64,000 bases of DNA from assembly GCF_016427505.1 (NCBI RefSeq), contig NZ_JAELXS010000011.1:20952-84951 (forward strand). Direction: 5' to 3'. Each line of letters begins with the position of its first letter. Position 1 is the stretch's first letter. Under the pieces are notes generated by a model, which had not been told where the DNA came from, searched no databases, and was given only the letters and a program-made list of their open reading frames with translations. Positions 17,094-26,200 of the stretch are shown one piece after another. The DNA comes from Sphingomonas mollis. GTDB taxonomy: Bacteria > Pseudomonadota > Alphaproteobacteria > Sphingomonadales > Sphingomonadaceae. The position numbers were made by a program, and so were the translations under genes.

Positions 17094-18581
17094 TCAGACG
17101 AGCGGCTCGCCCGACAGGTATAGGGCCGTCGGCAGGCCATCCGGCACCACCAGCGTCTGTCGCGGGCGCGTCGCGGCGGCGGCCAGCCACGCCGGTCCAC
17201 CGGGCCGATGGCGGGTCGATCCGTCCGACCGGGTCGGTACCTTGCCATAGATCGCCGGCCCCTCCCGCCCCGGCGAACCGCCGCCGAACGAGGCGGCGAT
17301 ATTGCCATAGGTCGATGGATCGCGGCCATCGAGGCTCAGCCGGTCGTTGAGGTAACAGGCGGTCGCCCACGCGATTTCCGGATCGGGCGTCATCGCGATG
17401 ATCCGCTTGCCCCAGTACATGCGCAGATTGTTGTGCATCCAGCCGTCGATCAGGAACTGGCGCTGGCACGCGTTCCACGTCTCGTCGCGGGTCTCGCCGT
17501 GGAGCAGGGCATCCAGCGTCTCGACCTCCGGGCGCGGATCGCCGGCATGGGCGGCCAGCGTCTCACGCGCCCATTCGCTGATGCGGTCATATCGCTCGGG
17601 GGCGGGCAGGGTGAGCGCCTGATAATGGAACCATTCGCGCCACGTCAGCAGTTCGTCGGCGAATTTCTCCTTGCTGGCAGCCGGAGCGATCGCGGCCTCG
17701 ACCGCCGCCATCACTTCGCGCGGGCCGATCACGCCGAAATGCAGATAGGGCGACAACATGCTGGCGCCGACGGCCTGCGTCGCATCGTTGCGGGTGGTGG
17801 CATAGGTCGGCAACACCTCGTCCATCATCCGCTCCAGCATCACCAGCGCGCCGTCACGACCGGCGGGGAACATCGGGCTCAACGGTAGTGCATGGTCGAT
17901 CGCCGCCGCCGCGACGAAGCGATCGAGATCGGCATCGGTACAGACGTCGAGACGATCGGACGTGAAGGGTAGCGGCCCGTCATACGCGGCGACCTTGGCC
18001 GTCCAATCCGCCGCGACAAGCCAATCGCCGCGCAGCGGCTGATGCCGCCGCCGGAACGCGGTGGTCGATCCGATATCGTCGCCCAATATGGCGGGCGGCA
18101 CCAGACAGGCGGCATTGACCGCCAGCATCGCGCGATCGATCCGCGCCGCCACCCGCTCCGACTGCCAGCGCGCGACGAAGGTCGGCTGGTCCTCGACCAT
18201 CACCGCGGCGCTGTCCGCCGCCAGACGATAGACGAGGCCCTTCTCGCGCCGATCCGCCCGGTCGACATGCTGGACGCACGCGATGCCCCGCTCCCGGCAT
18301 TCGCGCGCCAGATCACGGCTCGCTCCCAGAATGAAGCGATGAAGCCGGTCGGAGGCGTAGGGGTAATCCTCGCGCAGGCCATGATAGACCAGCACCGGCA
18401 GGCCCAGATCGTTGCCCAGCCGGACGCCCGCATCGATCACCGGATTGTCGCGCGCCCGGAGCGCCTGTTGCAGCCAGCACAGCACATATCGGCCCTCCGG
18501 CCGAATGGCGCGCTCGTTCATCCGTCGAACGCGCGGTGCTTCGGACCAGGATGACAGTGCATCGGGAAGGGGATGGGGCAT
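17094..18581 (-). CDS. Class II-like cyclobutane pyrimidine dimer photolyase
   Basis: A 495-aa FAD-binding photolyase/cryptochrome protein. The N-terminal alpha/beta domain opens with RVRRMNERAI and YVLCWLQQALRARDNP, the arrangement of class II photolyases. The helical FAD domain has GASMLSPYLHFGVI, LLTWREWFHYQA, WMHNNLRMYWGKRI and YLNDRLSLDGRDPSTYGNIA, all class II landmarks. The length is normal. It would use light to reverse UV dimers. The C-terminal 50 residues (after GKVPTRSDGST) differ from the usual ending. It is transcribed leftward, tail to tail with the DUF4337 gene (7 bp apart) and divergent from the GH20 gene. The start could be ATG 18581 or 18521; the RVR segment favours the longer form. 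Confidence 0.88.
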   Translation of the reverse strand: MPHPLPDALSSWSEAPRVRRMNERAIRPEGRYVLCWLQQALRARDNPVIDAGVRLGNDLGLPVLVYHGLREDYPYASDRLHRFILGASRDLARECRERGIACVQHVDRADRREKGLVYRLAADSAAVMVEDQPTFVARWQSERVAARIDRAMLAVNAACLVPPAILGDDIGSTTAFRRRHQPLRGDWLVAADWTAKVAAYDGPLPFTSDRLDVCTDADLDRFVAAAAIDHALPLSPMFPAGRDGALVMLERMMDEVLPTYATTRNDATQAVGASMLSPYLHFGVIGPREVMAAVEAAIAPAASKEKFADELLTWREWFHYQALTLPAPERYDRISEWARETLAAHAGDPRPEVETLDALLHGETRDETWNACQRQFLIDGWMHNNLRMYWGKRIIAMTPDPEIAWATACYLNDRLSLDGRDPSTYGNIAASFGGGSPGREGPAIYGKVPTRSDGSTRHRPGGPAWLAAAATRPRQTLVVPDGLPTALYLSGEPLV

Positions 18582-18739
18582 GGACGCTCAACCACCCGGT
18601 CGTCCCGCCGATCCACCGGGTTCGCATCGGCGGCGCGGCGGTAAAGGTTCCGGCGATGGCATTGCGGAAACGGATTGGTTATCGAATGGTCCGTCATCGT
18701 CCGGTCATCGATGGCGACACCTGGTACAGGATGCTTGGC

Positions 18740-21295
18740 ATGATGAAACATTGGATGGCCCCGCTGGCCTTGGTCGCCGGCAGCGCGACGGGGCAACAGC
18801 CAGCCTCGCCGGCGATGACGCAGGCCCGGCTCGACCATCTGGCCGCGACGATCGGCTACCGGTTCACGATCGTCACCAACCGTCCGGCCGCCTGCCCGGC
18901 CGGCGCCGCGCGGTGCTTCGAGTCCGAGATCGCCATCACGGTGCCGGCCGATGGCCCGATCACCGCGCCGGTCGAAATCCGCTACGGCTTCGTCAATCGC
19001 GTTCTCGCCGTGTCGAGCGACGTATTCGAGGGCCGTCAGGTCAAAGGCGACGTCAATGCGCTGGCGCTGAAGCCCGGCCAGACGCTGCGACCGGGGCAGG
19101 TCTATCACGTCAGGGTGACGGGCGTAGGCGCGTATTTCTCGCGCAATCATGCGATGCCGAACGCGATGCTGGTCGCGCCCGGCCTTACCCCGCGCGTCAT
19201 CGCCGCGACGCGACCGGGCACCGATCCCGATACCGGCCGCGAGACGCTGCCCTTCGTCGCGCCGATGACCGACGAAGCCGCGCTGGCCGGCGGCACGGCC
19301 AAAGACAGAACCATGTGGCGGACGCCGGAACGGGCTTTCGCGCTCTATGCCGCGCGCGGTGCCGCGACGCCGGTCGATGTCGCCATCCTACCGACGCCGG
19401 TGCGCGCCTCGCGCCCGGCGGGGCGGCCGGTCGATCTGGCGGGCGGTCTGCGCGTCACCACCACGGGCATCGCCCGCGACGATATCGCCGCCGCGCTCGC
19501 CTCCCTGCCGCCGGGGCAGGGGCGGGTGCCGCTCACGATCCGGCAACAGTCGGGGCTGGCGGCGGAAGGATATCGCCTGACCATCGGCGACGGCGCGATC
19601 CGGATCGATGCGGCGGATGCGGCGGGCGCATCGCACGCGCTGCGATCGCTGGCGCAACAGATCGCGGCGGAGGGGACGACGCTGCGCCCCCTTACCGTGG
19701 AGGACGCTCCCCGCTTCGGCTTTCGCGGGCTGCTGGTCGATGTCGCGCGCAATTTCCACAGCAAGCCGGAGCTGCTGAAGCTGATCGACCGGATGGCGGC
19801 CTATAAACTCAACCGGCTGCATCTGCATCTGGGTGACGACGAGGGCTGGCGGCTGGAGATCGCCGGCCTGCCCGAACTGACCGAAATCGGCGGCTATCGC
19901 TGCGCCGACCTGACCGAGGCGACGTGCCTGTCGCCGCAATTGGGCGCCGATCCCGCCCGCACCGCGCCGACCAACGGCTATCTGACCGCGCGTGATTACA
20001 TCGATATCCTGCGGGCGGCGAAGGCGCGGCAGATCGTGGTGATCCCGTCGTTCGACATGCCCGGCCATTCGCGCGCGGCCATCCGGTCGATGGAGGTCCG
20101 CTACGATCGCCTGATGAAGGCGGGCGATCGGGCCGGGGCGGAACGCTACCGGCTGGTCGATCCGGCGGATACGACGCGCTATCTCAGTATCCAGAATTAC
20201 GACGACAACACGCTGAACGTCTGCCTCGACAGCACCTATAGCTTCATCGACACGGTCATCGACGGGGTGACGACATTGCACCGCGAGGCTGGCGCGCCGC
20301 TGACGACCTATCACATCGGCGCCGACGAGACCGCCGGGGCGTGGACCGGATCGCCGGTGTGCAGGGCGATGCTGGCGCAGAAGAACATCCCCGTCGGCAA
20401 GCTCGGCGCGTTCTTCATCGAACGGGTCGCCGGCGATCTGGCAAAGCGGGGCATCCGCGTGGCCGGATGGAGCGACGGCATGGGCCACACCGATCCCGCG
20501 CTGATGCCCGCCGATGTCCAGACCAACATCTGGGGCGGCCTGCACACCGGTGGCGTTGCCGAGGCGCATGCGCAGGCCAATCGCGGGTGGCAGGTCGTGT
20601 TGTCGATCCCCGATGCCGGTTATTTCGACATGCCCTATGCCGCCGACCCGAACGAGACGGGGTATGACTGGGCGACGCGCGGGATCGATGCGTTTCAGGC
20701 GTTCGGCTTCATGCCCGGCAACCTGCCCGCCAACGGCGCGCTGATCCCCGACAATTTCGCGCGGCCGACGCCGGTCCCCGATACGGTGCCGATCGATCCC
20801 ACACGGTCGATCATCGGCGTGCAGGCGCAGTTATGGAGCGAGACGGTGCGCCGCGACGATCAGGTGGATTACATGTTGTTCCCCCGCTTGCTGGCGCTCG
20901 CCGAACGCGGCTGGGCGCGCGAGGCGTGGGAGCCACCCTATGTCGCGGGCCAGTCCTATGCGCTGGGCGATCCGCGCGTCGATCGGGCGGCCTTGCTGGC
21001 GGAATGGCGCGACTTCGCCGGCCGGGTCGGCGTACAACTGCGCACGCTCGACAAGGCTGGCGTGGCCTATCGTCTGGCACCACCCGGCGCCCGCATCACG
21101 GCCGGACGGCTGGAGGCGAACAGCGAGTTTCCCGGCACGCCGATCGAATATCGTAAGGTCGGCGGCGCGTGGCGGCGTTATGCCGGGCCGATCGCGGCGA
21201 CGGGAGCAGTGGACCTGCGCACCCGCACCGCCGATGGTCGCCGCGCCAGCCGGATCGTCACGGTGCGGGCGTCGGAGCCGTCGTCGGTGCGCTAA
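18740..21295 (+). CDS. Exported GH20 beta-N-acetylhexosaminidase (chitobiase type)
   Basis: An 851-aa family 20 enzyme that removes terminal N-acetylhexosamine from chitooligosaccharides or glycoproteins. After a short signal sequence (MMKHWMAPLALVAGSATGQ) come a CHB_HEX-like N-terminal carbohydrate-binding domain (about 25-210), a GH20b domain (about 230-330), and the catalytic barrel from FRGLLVDVARNFHSKPELL. The substrate-assisted catalytic pair is Asp529-Glu530 in HIGADETAG. A C-terminal beta domain follows. The start is ambiguous among ATGs at 18731, 18740 and 18743. Its last 38 bases overlap, tail to tail, the end of the GH84 gene. The pair suggests degradation of GlcNAc-containing polymers at the cell surface. 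Confidence 0.93.
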   Translation: MMKHWMAPLALVAGSATGQQPASPAMTQARLDHLAATIGYRFTIVTNRPAACPAGAARCFESEIAITVPADGPITAPVEIRYGFVNRVLAVSSDVFEGRQVKGDVNALALKPGQTLRPGQVYHVRVTGVGAYFSRNHAMPNAMLVAPGLTPRVIAATRPGTDPDTGRETLPFVAPMTDEAALAGGTAKDRTMWRTPERAFALYAARGAATPVDVAILPTPVRASRPAGRPVDLAGGLRVTTTGIARDDIAAALASLPPGQGRVPLTIRQQSGLAAEGYRLTIGDGAIRIDAADAAGASHALRSLAQQIAAEGTTLRPLTVEDAPRFGFRGLLVDVARNFHSKPELLKLIDRMAAYKLNRLHLHLGDDEGWRLEIAGLPELTEIGGYRCADLTEATCLSPQLGADPARTAPTNGYLTARDYIDILRAAKARQIVVIPSFDMPGHSRAAIRSMEVRYDRLMKAGDRAGAERYRLVDPADTTRYLSIQNYDDNTLNVCLDSTYSFIDTVIDGVTTLHREAGAPLTTYHIGADETAGAWTGSPVCRAMLAQKNIPVGKLGAFFIERVAGDLAKRGIRVAGWSDGMGHTDPALMPADVQTNIWGGLHTGGVAEAHAQANRGWQVVLSIPDAGYFDMPYAADPNETGYDWATRGIDAFQAFGFMPGNLPANGALIPDNFARPTPVPDTVPIDPTRSIIGVQAQLWSETVRRDDQVDYMLFPRLLALAERGWAREAWEPPYVAGQSYALGDPRVDRAALLAEWRDFAGRVGVQLRTLDKAGVAYRLAPPGARITAGRLEANSEFPGTPIEYRKVGGAWRRYAGPIAATGAVDLRTRTADGRRASRIVTVRASEPSSVR

Positions 21296-23237
21296 CCGCG
21301 ATCAGCGTCGGCGCATCCGCGACGAACCGGTCGAGCACGCCGTCGGCGATCTTGATCGGCCCATCGAAGCGCGTTGCGCCGGGGATCGACTTGATCGCCG
21401 CGGCCTCGGCGGCGAGCTTCGACGCATCCGCAAAGAAGCGCGGGGCAGCGCCACTGCCCTGATCGGCGGCGGCAAGCCCGGCGGCGGTCTGCTGCAATGC
21501 CCGCCCCCAGCGCTGCATTGCAGCCAGCCACGGGCGGGACTGTTCGGCGAACCCCGCATCCGCCACCCCCGCCTGGATGATATCGGGCGCCGCCGTGAAC
21601 GCGTCGGCGGTGCGGGCCAGCTCGGCGATCGCCTCGCCCCGTGCCCTGTCATCCCCCCCGGCGATCGCCTCGCGGGCCCGGTCCAGCGTCGCCTTCAGCC
21701 GGGGCGCCTGTTCCTGCCATGGCTGGCTGCCGAAGGTGGGCGCCAGATGCTGCGTATCGAAGAACGTCAGCAGCGCCGCCGTCACCCGCTCGTCGCCAGA
21801 CGCCAGATCGCGCGCGGCGGCGTGCCAGGTCAGGTCGGCGTCGTAATCCTTGTCGTTCCACGCGAACGCCGTCACCCCCATCACCGCGACACGGCTCGGC
21901 GCTTCCTGGTTCATCGGGTTCGACACGATGCCGGCCAGTTCGGTCGACAGCCCGGCCTCCCGCCGCGCATAGGGCGCCATCAACAGCCGCCCGGTCGAGG
22001 TCGCATAATCGTTGACCGGATAATTGTCCCACAGCAACGTCTTGCGACCGAACGCCTTGGTCGCCGCGTGGGCATCGGGCACCGAGATGGCCGGCGGCAC
22101 GACATCGGTGCCGGTCCATTGCACGACGATCCGTGGGTCGAGTTGCTTGCGCAACGCCGCCTTGTAGGGGCTTTCCTTCGCGTCGTAATATTCGGTCGGC
22201 ACCATGATGAGCGCGGACGACGCATCGTGCCGGGCGACCAGATCGGCCTGCACGATGTTCAACAGATGCGACTGCGCGATCCCGGCGGCCTCCGCGCCGG
22301 ACGCGCCGAAGGTCGTCCTGTCGCGCTCGCAATTCCACTTGGTGTATTCGATATCGTCGAGCGCGACGTAGAAGCTGCGAATGCCCAGCGCGCGCATCGC
22401 GTCGAACTTGCGCATCAGCGCCTGTGCATCGGCCGGATCGGAAAAGCAGACCGACGGCCCCGGCGAGATCGCATAGACGAAATCGACATGGTTCCGCTTG
22501 GCCGTCGCCGCCAGTGTCCCCAGCGCGGTCAGCGTCGCGGCGGGATAGGCCTCGCGCCAGCGATCGCGCGCATAGGGATCGTCCTTGGGGCTGTAGATAT
22601 ATGTGTTGGCCTTGGTCCGGGCGAGGAAACCCAGATGCTTTGCGCGATCCGCCATCGACCATGGTGCGCCATAGAATCCCTCGATCGTGCCGCGCATCGC
22701 CATCGCGGGATGATCCTGAACGACCAGCGTCGGGATCGCGGGGCGCTCGGCCAACTGGCGCAGCGTCTGCACGGCATGGAACAGGCCATCGGCATCATGC
22801 CCGGCCAGCGTGACGAGGCTACCCGCGCCCGCCGCCCTGGTGGCGAGCGTGTAACCCTCCCGGTGCGTATCCTGCGTCGTCTTGCTGCGGGCCAGCGCAT
22901 CGCGGACGACCGGTGCGTCGCCGGTGCCGATGACGATATGCGGCCGGTCGAGCTTTGCAGGCAGGCGCGAAGCCAGATCGATCCGCTCGACCCCGGCAGT
23001 GCCGAGGATGCGGCGAACCTGGGCCAGCGTCTCCGCATCCGTCCCCGGCGCCGCGATCAGCACGACGGACCGACCAAGCGTGATCGTATCGCCGTCGAGA
23101 ACGACCGATACCGGCGCCGGAAAGATCGCCGGTCGCGTGATCGGCTCGGCCACGGCCGGGATCGACACCATCGCGGCCAGGCCCCTCACCGTCATCGAAA
23201 ACAGGTCGGCCCCCGACAGGGAATGGCGTCGCTTCAT
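21258..23237 (-). CDS. Exported GH84 beta-N-acetylglucosaminidase
   Basis: A 659-aa family 84 enzyme (NagJ/hyalurononglucosaminidase/O-GlcNAcase type). An N-terminal signal region (about 1-31, ending AVAEP) leads to a GH84N-like alpha/beta domain (about 35-175), then the catalytic barrel from MRGTIEGFYGAPWS, with YSPKDDPYARDRWR and the catalytic aspartate pair Asp294-Asp295 in VALDDIEY. A helical C-terminal domain follows. It converges on the GH20 gene with a 38-base overlap of 3' ends. GGAG precedes the ATG, and a GGTAT/GGTATTACC dyad lies 12-31 bases upstream of the start codon. Confidence 0.93.
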   Translation of the reverse strand: MKRRHSLSGADLFSMTVRGLAAMVSIPAVAEPITRPAIFPAPVSVVLDGDTITLGRSVVLIAAPGTDAETLAQVRRILGTAGVERIDLASRLPAKLDRPHIVIGTGDAPVVRDALARSKTTQDTHREGYTLATRAAGAGSLVTLAGHDADGLFHAVQTLRQLAERPAIPTLVVQDHPAMAMRGTIEGFYGAPWSMADRAKHLGFLARTKANTYIYSPKDDPYARDRWREAYPAATLTALGTLAATAKRNHVDFVYAISPGPSVCFSDPADAQALMRKFDAMRALGIRSFYVALDDIEYTKWNCERDRTTFGASGAEAAGIAQSHLLNIVQADLVARHDASSALIMVPTEYYDAKESPYKAALRKQLDPRIVVQWTGTDVVPPAISVPDAHAATKAFGRKTLLWDNYPVNDYATSTGRLLMAPYARREAGLSTELAGIVSNPMNQEAPSRVAVMGVTAFAWNDKDYDADLTWHAAARDLASGDERVTAALLTFFDTQHLAPTFGSQPWQEQAPRLKATLDRAREAIAGGDDRARGEAIAELARTADAFTAAPDIIQAGVADAGFAEQSRPWLAAMQRWGRALQQTAAGLAAADQGSGAAPRFFADASKLAAEAAAIKSIPGATRFDGPIKIADGVLDRFVADAPTLIAVSAPTTAPTPAP

Positions 23238-23248
23238 GGCCGATCTCC

Positions 23249-23268
23249 GGTATCAGAATGGTATTACC
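23249..23268. promoter_or_regulatory. Candidate operator of the GH84 gene
   Basis: GGTAT at 23249-23253 is followed after six bases by the near-palindrome GGTATTACC at 23260-23268, immediately upstream of the GH84 ribosome-binding site. Such GGTA-n-TACC dyads are typical of GntR-type repressors, several of which control N-acetylglucosamine genes. No regulator gene is in the window, so this is inference from the site alone. Confidence 0.3.
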
Positions 23269-23358
23269 GAGAGGGGTAGGGATATCGCCACGAAACGACA
23301 AGTCGCGCCGTCATTTCATATGCTGGTGGCAAAAAGCGATCGGTGCGCGCGCCTGAGC

Positions 23359-23706
23359 CTATTTCTTCTCCACCTGCTCCACCGGCCCGGCGTCATCCGC
23401 GACCGGGGCGTCGCGCGATGCACGGGCGGTCATGCCGGTGGCGGAGGCGTCGTCCATCATCTGTTCGTCGGGCGCCGGGGCGGCTTCCGGTGGCACCTCG
23501 GCCATCATGTTGGTATCCGCGGTGTTGGCCGGCGCCGGCTCCGGGGCCTCCGACACCACCGCCGTCGGCTGCTCCGCCGGTAGATCGGTCACACCGCTAT
23601 AATTCTCGACCGGTGCGACGTCGTCGTCCGACGATCGCGAACAGGCCGTGGTCGTTACAACCAACAGAGCGGCGGCGATCGTAAGGGTGGTCTTGTGGTT
23701 CATCAT
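23359..23706 (-). CDS. Small acidic lipoprotein ending in Lys-Lys, next to an L,D-transpeptidase
   Basis: A 115-aa exported protein. A signal sequence with hydrophobic core LTIAAALLVV ends at TTTAC, giving Cys22 as the probable lipidated residue; threonine at -3 is slightly atypical for a lipobox. The mature part is disordered, rich in Pro, Ala, Glu, Asp and Met, and ends PVEQVEKK. It starts 10 bp after the stop of the L,D-transpeptidase gene with GAGGA upstream, so the two form an operon. I recognise no family. A C-terminal lysine is the residue by which Braun lipoprotein is attached to peptidoglycan, which makes a covalent wall anchor conceivable; that is inference. Confidence 0.78.
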   Translation of the reverse strand: MMNHKTTLTIAAALLVVTTTACSRSSDDDVAPVENYSGVTDLPAEQPTAVVSEAPEPAPANTADTNMMAEVPPEAAPAPDEQMMDDASATGMTARASRDAPVADDAGPVEQVEKK

Positions 23707-23716
23707 CGTCTTGTCC

Positions 23717-25255
23717 TCAGCGGGCGGCCAGCGCTTCATGCGCGGATCGCGCCTCGATCTTGTTCGCGAGCGTTCCGTCCCAGCGATAGGGATCGTCGCG
23801 AAAGCTGACCTGTCCCCCCGCATTCGCGAACGCGGTCCAGTATAGCAGATATACCGCGACCGGTTCGGCGAGTTGCGCACGCACGGTCTTTCCCTCGGCG
23901 ACGGTCGCATCGATCGTCGCCGCCGGCCACGCGGGTGTCGTGCTCATCAACTGTCGCGCCAGTTCGGCGGGCTTTTCCAGCCGGACACAGCCATGGCTCG
24001 CCAGCCGGTCGAACCGCGCGAACCCGGCCTGTGCGGGCGTGTCATGGAGATACACCGCGAACGGATTGGCGAAATCGAACTTGAACCGGCCCAGCGCGCT
24101 GCGTTCCGAGGATTGCTGCAACCGCTTGCTGCCGTCACCATTGTCGATGACGCGAAAGCCGTTGCGCGACAGATAGCCCGGACTGGCCTTTTCCTTCGGC
24201 CACAACTCGCGCGTCGCGATCGACGACGGCACATTCCAGGGCGGGTTTAGCACGATGCTGTGGATCTGCGACACCAGCATCGGCGTCTCGTCACCGGGGC
24301 GGCCGGTCACCGCCTTCATCGACATGATCGGCGAATCGCCATCGAACAGCGTCAGCACCGCCGCGGCGATGTTCACCTGCACGCGGTTCTTCTCCAGCTC
24401 GGTCGGCAACCAGCGCCAACGCTCCATGTTCGCCTTGATCTGGCGGATGCGCGCATCGACCGGCGTGTTGAGCGCGGCGACGGTCAACGCGCCGACCGTC
24501 CCCGTCGGGTTCAGGCCATACCGACGTTGCGCCCGGCGCACCGCCTCCAGCAACGCGGTATCGAACCGGTCGCCGGTTGCCGTCAGTTGCGGGTCCTCGA
24601 TCGCGATCCGCTTGCGCAGCGCCGCCACGCGCGCACCGCTGGCGCCGAACACCAGCCCCGGATCGGCCGCGATCGGCGCCCAGCCGCCCTCCGCCGCGAT
24701 CGACCGGTAACGGGCAAGGCCCGTCACCAGCGTGTCGTACCCGGCATAGGGCGGCGGCAGCGACGCGATCCAGGCAGACAGGCGGTCGCGCTCCACCGCA
24801 TCGCGGAACGCCGGCAACGGATCATAGGCCACCGGCCGCATCGCCCAGTCGCGCTGGAAATCGGCCTCCGCCAGCCGTCCGGCATGAACCGCATGCGCGT
24901 GATCGAGCGCGGCGCGGACCAGCCGGTCGTTATCCAGCTCCGCGACGGGCGCCACGTCCACCAGCCCTTGGGCCACCGCGTCCTTGGCGATCAGGCCGGC
25001 GAGCCGGGTCGCCTGCGCGGCACTCAACTGCGGCAGGACGACCGGCGGCGGGATCACCGCCTGCACCATGGGGGCGGGGGGCGTGGTGACCGGCGGCGCG
25101 ATGACGGGCGGGGCGATGACCGGCGGTGCGACCACCGGCGGCGCGACCTGCGCCTGCACGGCGGCCGGGTACGCGCATGCGGTGAAGGCAGCGCACTGGG
25201 CCAGCCTCCATCCGGTCAGCATGGGGGAAAGTGTTCGGCGACGCGTCATTGTCAT
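23717..25255 (-). CDS. L,D-transpeptidase, YcbB/LdtD type
   Basis: A 512-aa periplasmic enzyme that makes or attaches L,D cross-links in peptidoglycan. A signal peptide (MTMTRRR ... AVQAQ) is followed by a proline/valine repeat region (VAPPV/IAPPV units, about 36-75), a YcbB-type scaffold domain (about 80-230), a peptidoglycan-binding domain (RRAQRRYGLNPTGTVGALT) and a YkuD catalytic domain. The active-site motif is SHGCVRL with His421 and Cys423. The length fits the YcbB family, which has an insert in the catalytic domain. I choose MTMTRRR (25255) because it gives a proper signal peptide. The gene is followed after 10 bp by a small lipoprotein gene. Confidence 0.92.
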   Translation of the reverse strand: MTMTRRRTLSPMLTGWRLAQCAAFTACAYPAAVQAQVAPPVVAPPVIAPPVIAPPVTTPPAPMVQAVIPPPVVLPQLSAAQATRLAGLIAKDAVAQGLVDVAPVAELDNDRLVRAALDHAHAVHAGRLAEADFQRDWAMRPVAYDPLPAFRDAVERDRLSAWIASLPPPYAGYDTLVTGLARYRSIAAEGGWAPIAADPGLVFGASGARVAALRKRIAIEDPQLTATGDRFDTALLEAVRRAQRRYGLNPTGTVGALTVAALNTPVDARIRQIKANMERWRWLPTELEKNRVQVNIAAAVLTLFDGDSPIMSMKAVTGRPGDETPMLVSQIHSIVLNPPWNVPSSIATRELWPKEKASPGYLSRNGFRVIDNGDGSKRLQQSSERSALGRFKFDFANPFAVYLHDTPAQAGFARFDRLASHGCVRLEKPAELARQLMSTTPAWPAATIDATVAEGKTVRAQLAEPVAVYLLYWTAFANAGGQVSFRDDPYRWDGTLANKIEARSAHEALAAR

Positions 25256-25325
25256 GGTGACTGAACGTACCACGGTATCAAGGCGATCCGCATCGTCTAT
25301 CTGATGCGGATGTTGCCGACATGGA

Positions 25326-25730
25326 TCATGCTCCCCATGCCGGTCCGTCCTCGTCGGGATAGAAGCCGTCCGCCTCGTCCCGCGTCGAGCGATGCGATGG
25401 CGCGGCGGCGGGTGGCAGGGTCGGCAGGCCACCACCGAAGCGGACGCGGATATAGGCGCCGCCGCCATGGATACCCTGAAAGATCGCCGCCACCTGCTCA
25501 CCGCGGTTGATCCGGCTGCCGATATACGGCGCGCGTTCGGCGCTGACATATCCCAGCTTCATCCCGCTGGGTGAGATGATCGCGACGGCATTGCGGTCAT
25601 GGCGGTTGCGGGGTTCCGGCATCAGCGTGACGGGATCGCCGGGCAGCGTCATCATTGCCTCCGACCGCCGATTGCCGCCATCGGCATTCGGGAAATCTAT
25701 GCCGGCGATGGCGAGGGTCAATTCCTGCAT
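25326..25730 (-). CDS. Stand-alone HIRAN-domain protein
   Basis: A 134-aa protein that is essentially one HIRAN domain: LAIAGIDFPNADGGNRRSE, LPGDPVTLMPEPRNRHDRNAVAI, GMKLGYVSAERAPYIGSRI and a closing beta strand. HIRAN domains bind single-stranded DNA ends and usually belong to helicases such as HLTF; in bacteria they also occur alone. The C-terminal 35 residues are polar and disordered. It lies 70 bp upstream of the L,D-transpeptidase gene in the same direction, but the functional link is unclear. Confidence 0.85.
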   Translation of the reverse strand: MQELTLAIAGIDFPNADGGNRRSEAMMTLPGDPVTLMPEPRNRHDRNAVAIISPSGMKLGYVSAERAPYIGSRINRGEQVAAIFQGIHGGGAYIRVRFGGGLPTLPPAAAPSHRSTRDEADGFYPDEDGPAWGA

Positions 25731-25876
25731 CGCGCCGGATTACGGTCATCCGCGTCATCCGCCAATGTCCGGCTGCCATGACGCAAGATTGCTGTTCGAT
25801 CCGTCGCACAAGCGGATTAAGGGAGCCACGACGGCCGTGCGCAGGATCGCGGCGGCGACAGGCAGGGACAGGAACG

Positions 25877-26200
25877 ATGCTGGTCAGGATCTATGTCGGC
25901 GCAAGCTGGGAAGCAGCGATCGAGAAGGGCGATTATGATTTCGACGTCCTGCCGTCGCCCACCCACAAGCTGGCATTCGCGACCGATGCCGGGTGGGAAG
26001 TCGGCCTCGTCCGCGATGTCGCCCACCGCGTCACGCGGTCGTCGGAGGCGGCGGATATCGCGCTGCTGTTGTCGCGGGTGACCGATGAGGAGGGTAGCGA
26101 CGACCCGCTCCCCTTCGCCGCGTTCGACCGCCTCGACGGCAAGGGTACGACCGGCGTCGCGTCCGTCCCCAGGACCGGCAGCCCCTGGCGCGGACGCTAA
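25877..26200 (+). CDS. Hypothetical protein, 107 aa
   Basis: A small soluble protein beginning MLVRIYVGASWEAAIEKGDYDFDVLPSPTH. No family is recognised. It has alternating beta and helical character in the first 70 residues and a polar tail. GGAAC just upstream of ATG 25877 is a weak ribosome-binding site. Its last codons overlap by four bases, tail to tail, the end of the second halogenase-like gene. It is read alone rightward, with 146 bp between it and the divergent HIRAN gene. Confidence 0.6.
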   Translation: MLVRIYVGASWEAAIEKGDYDFDVLPSPTHKLAFATDAGWEVGLVRDVAHRVTRSSEAADIALLLSRVTDEEGSDDPLPFAAFDRLDGKGTTGVASVPRTGSPWRGR

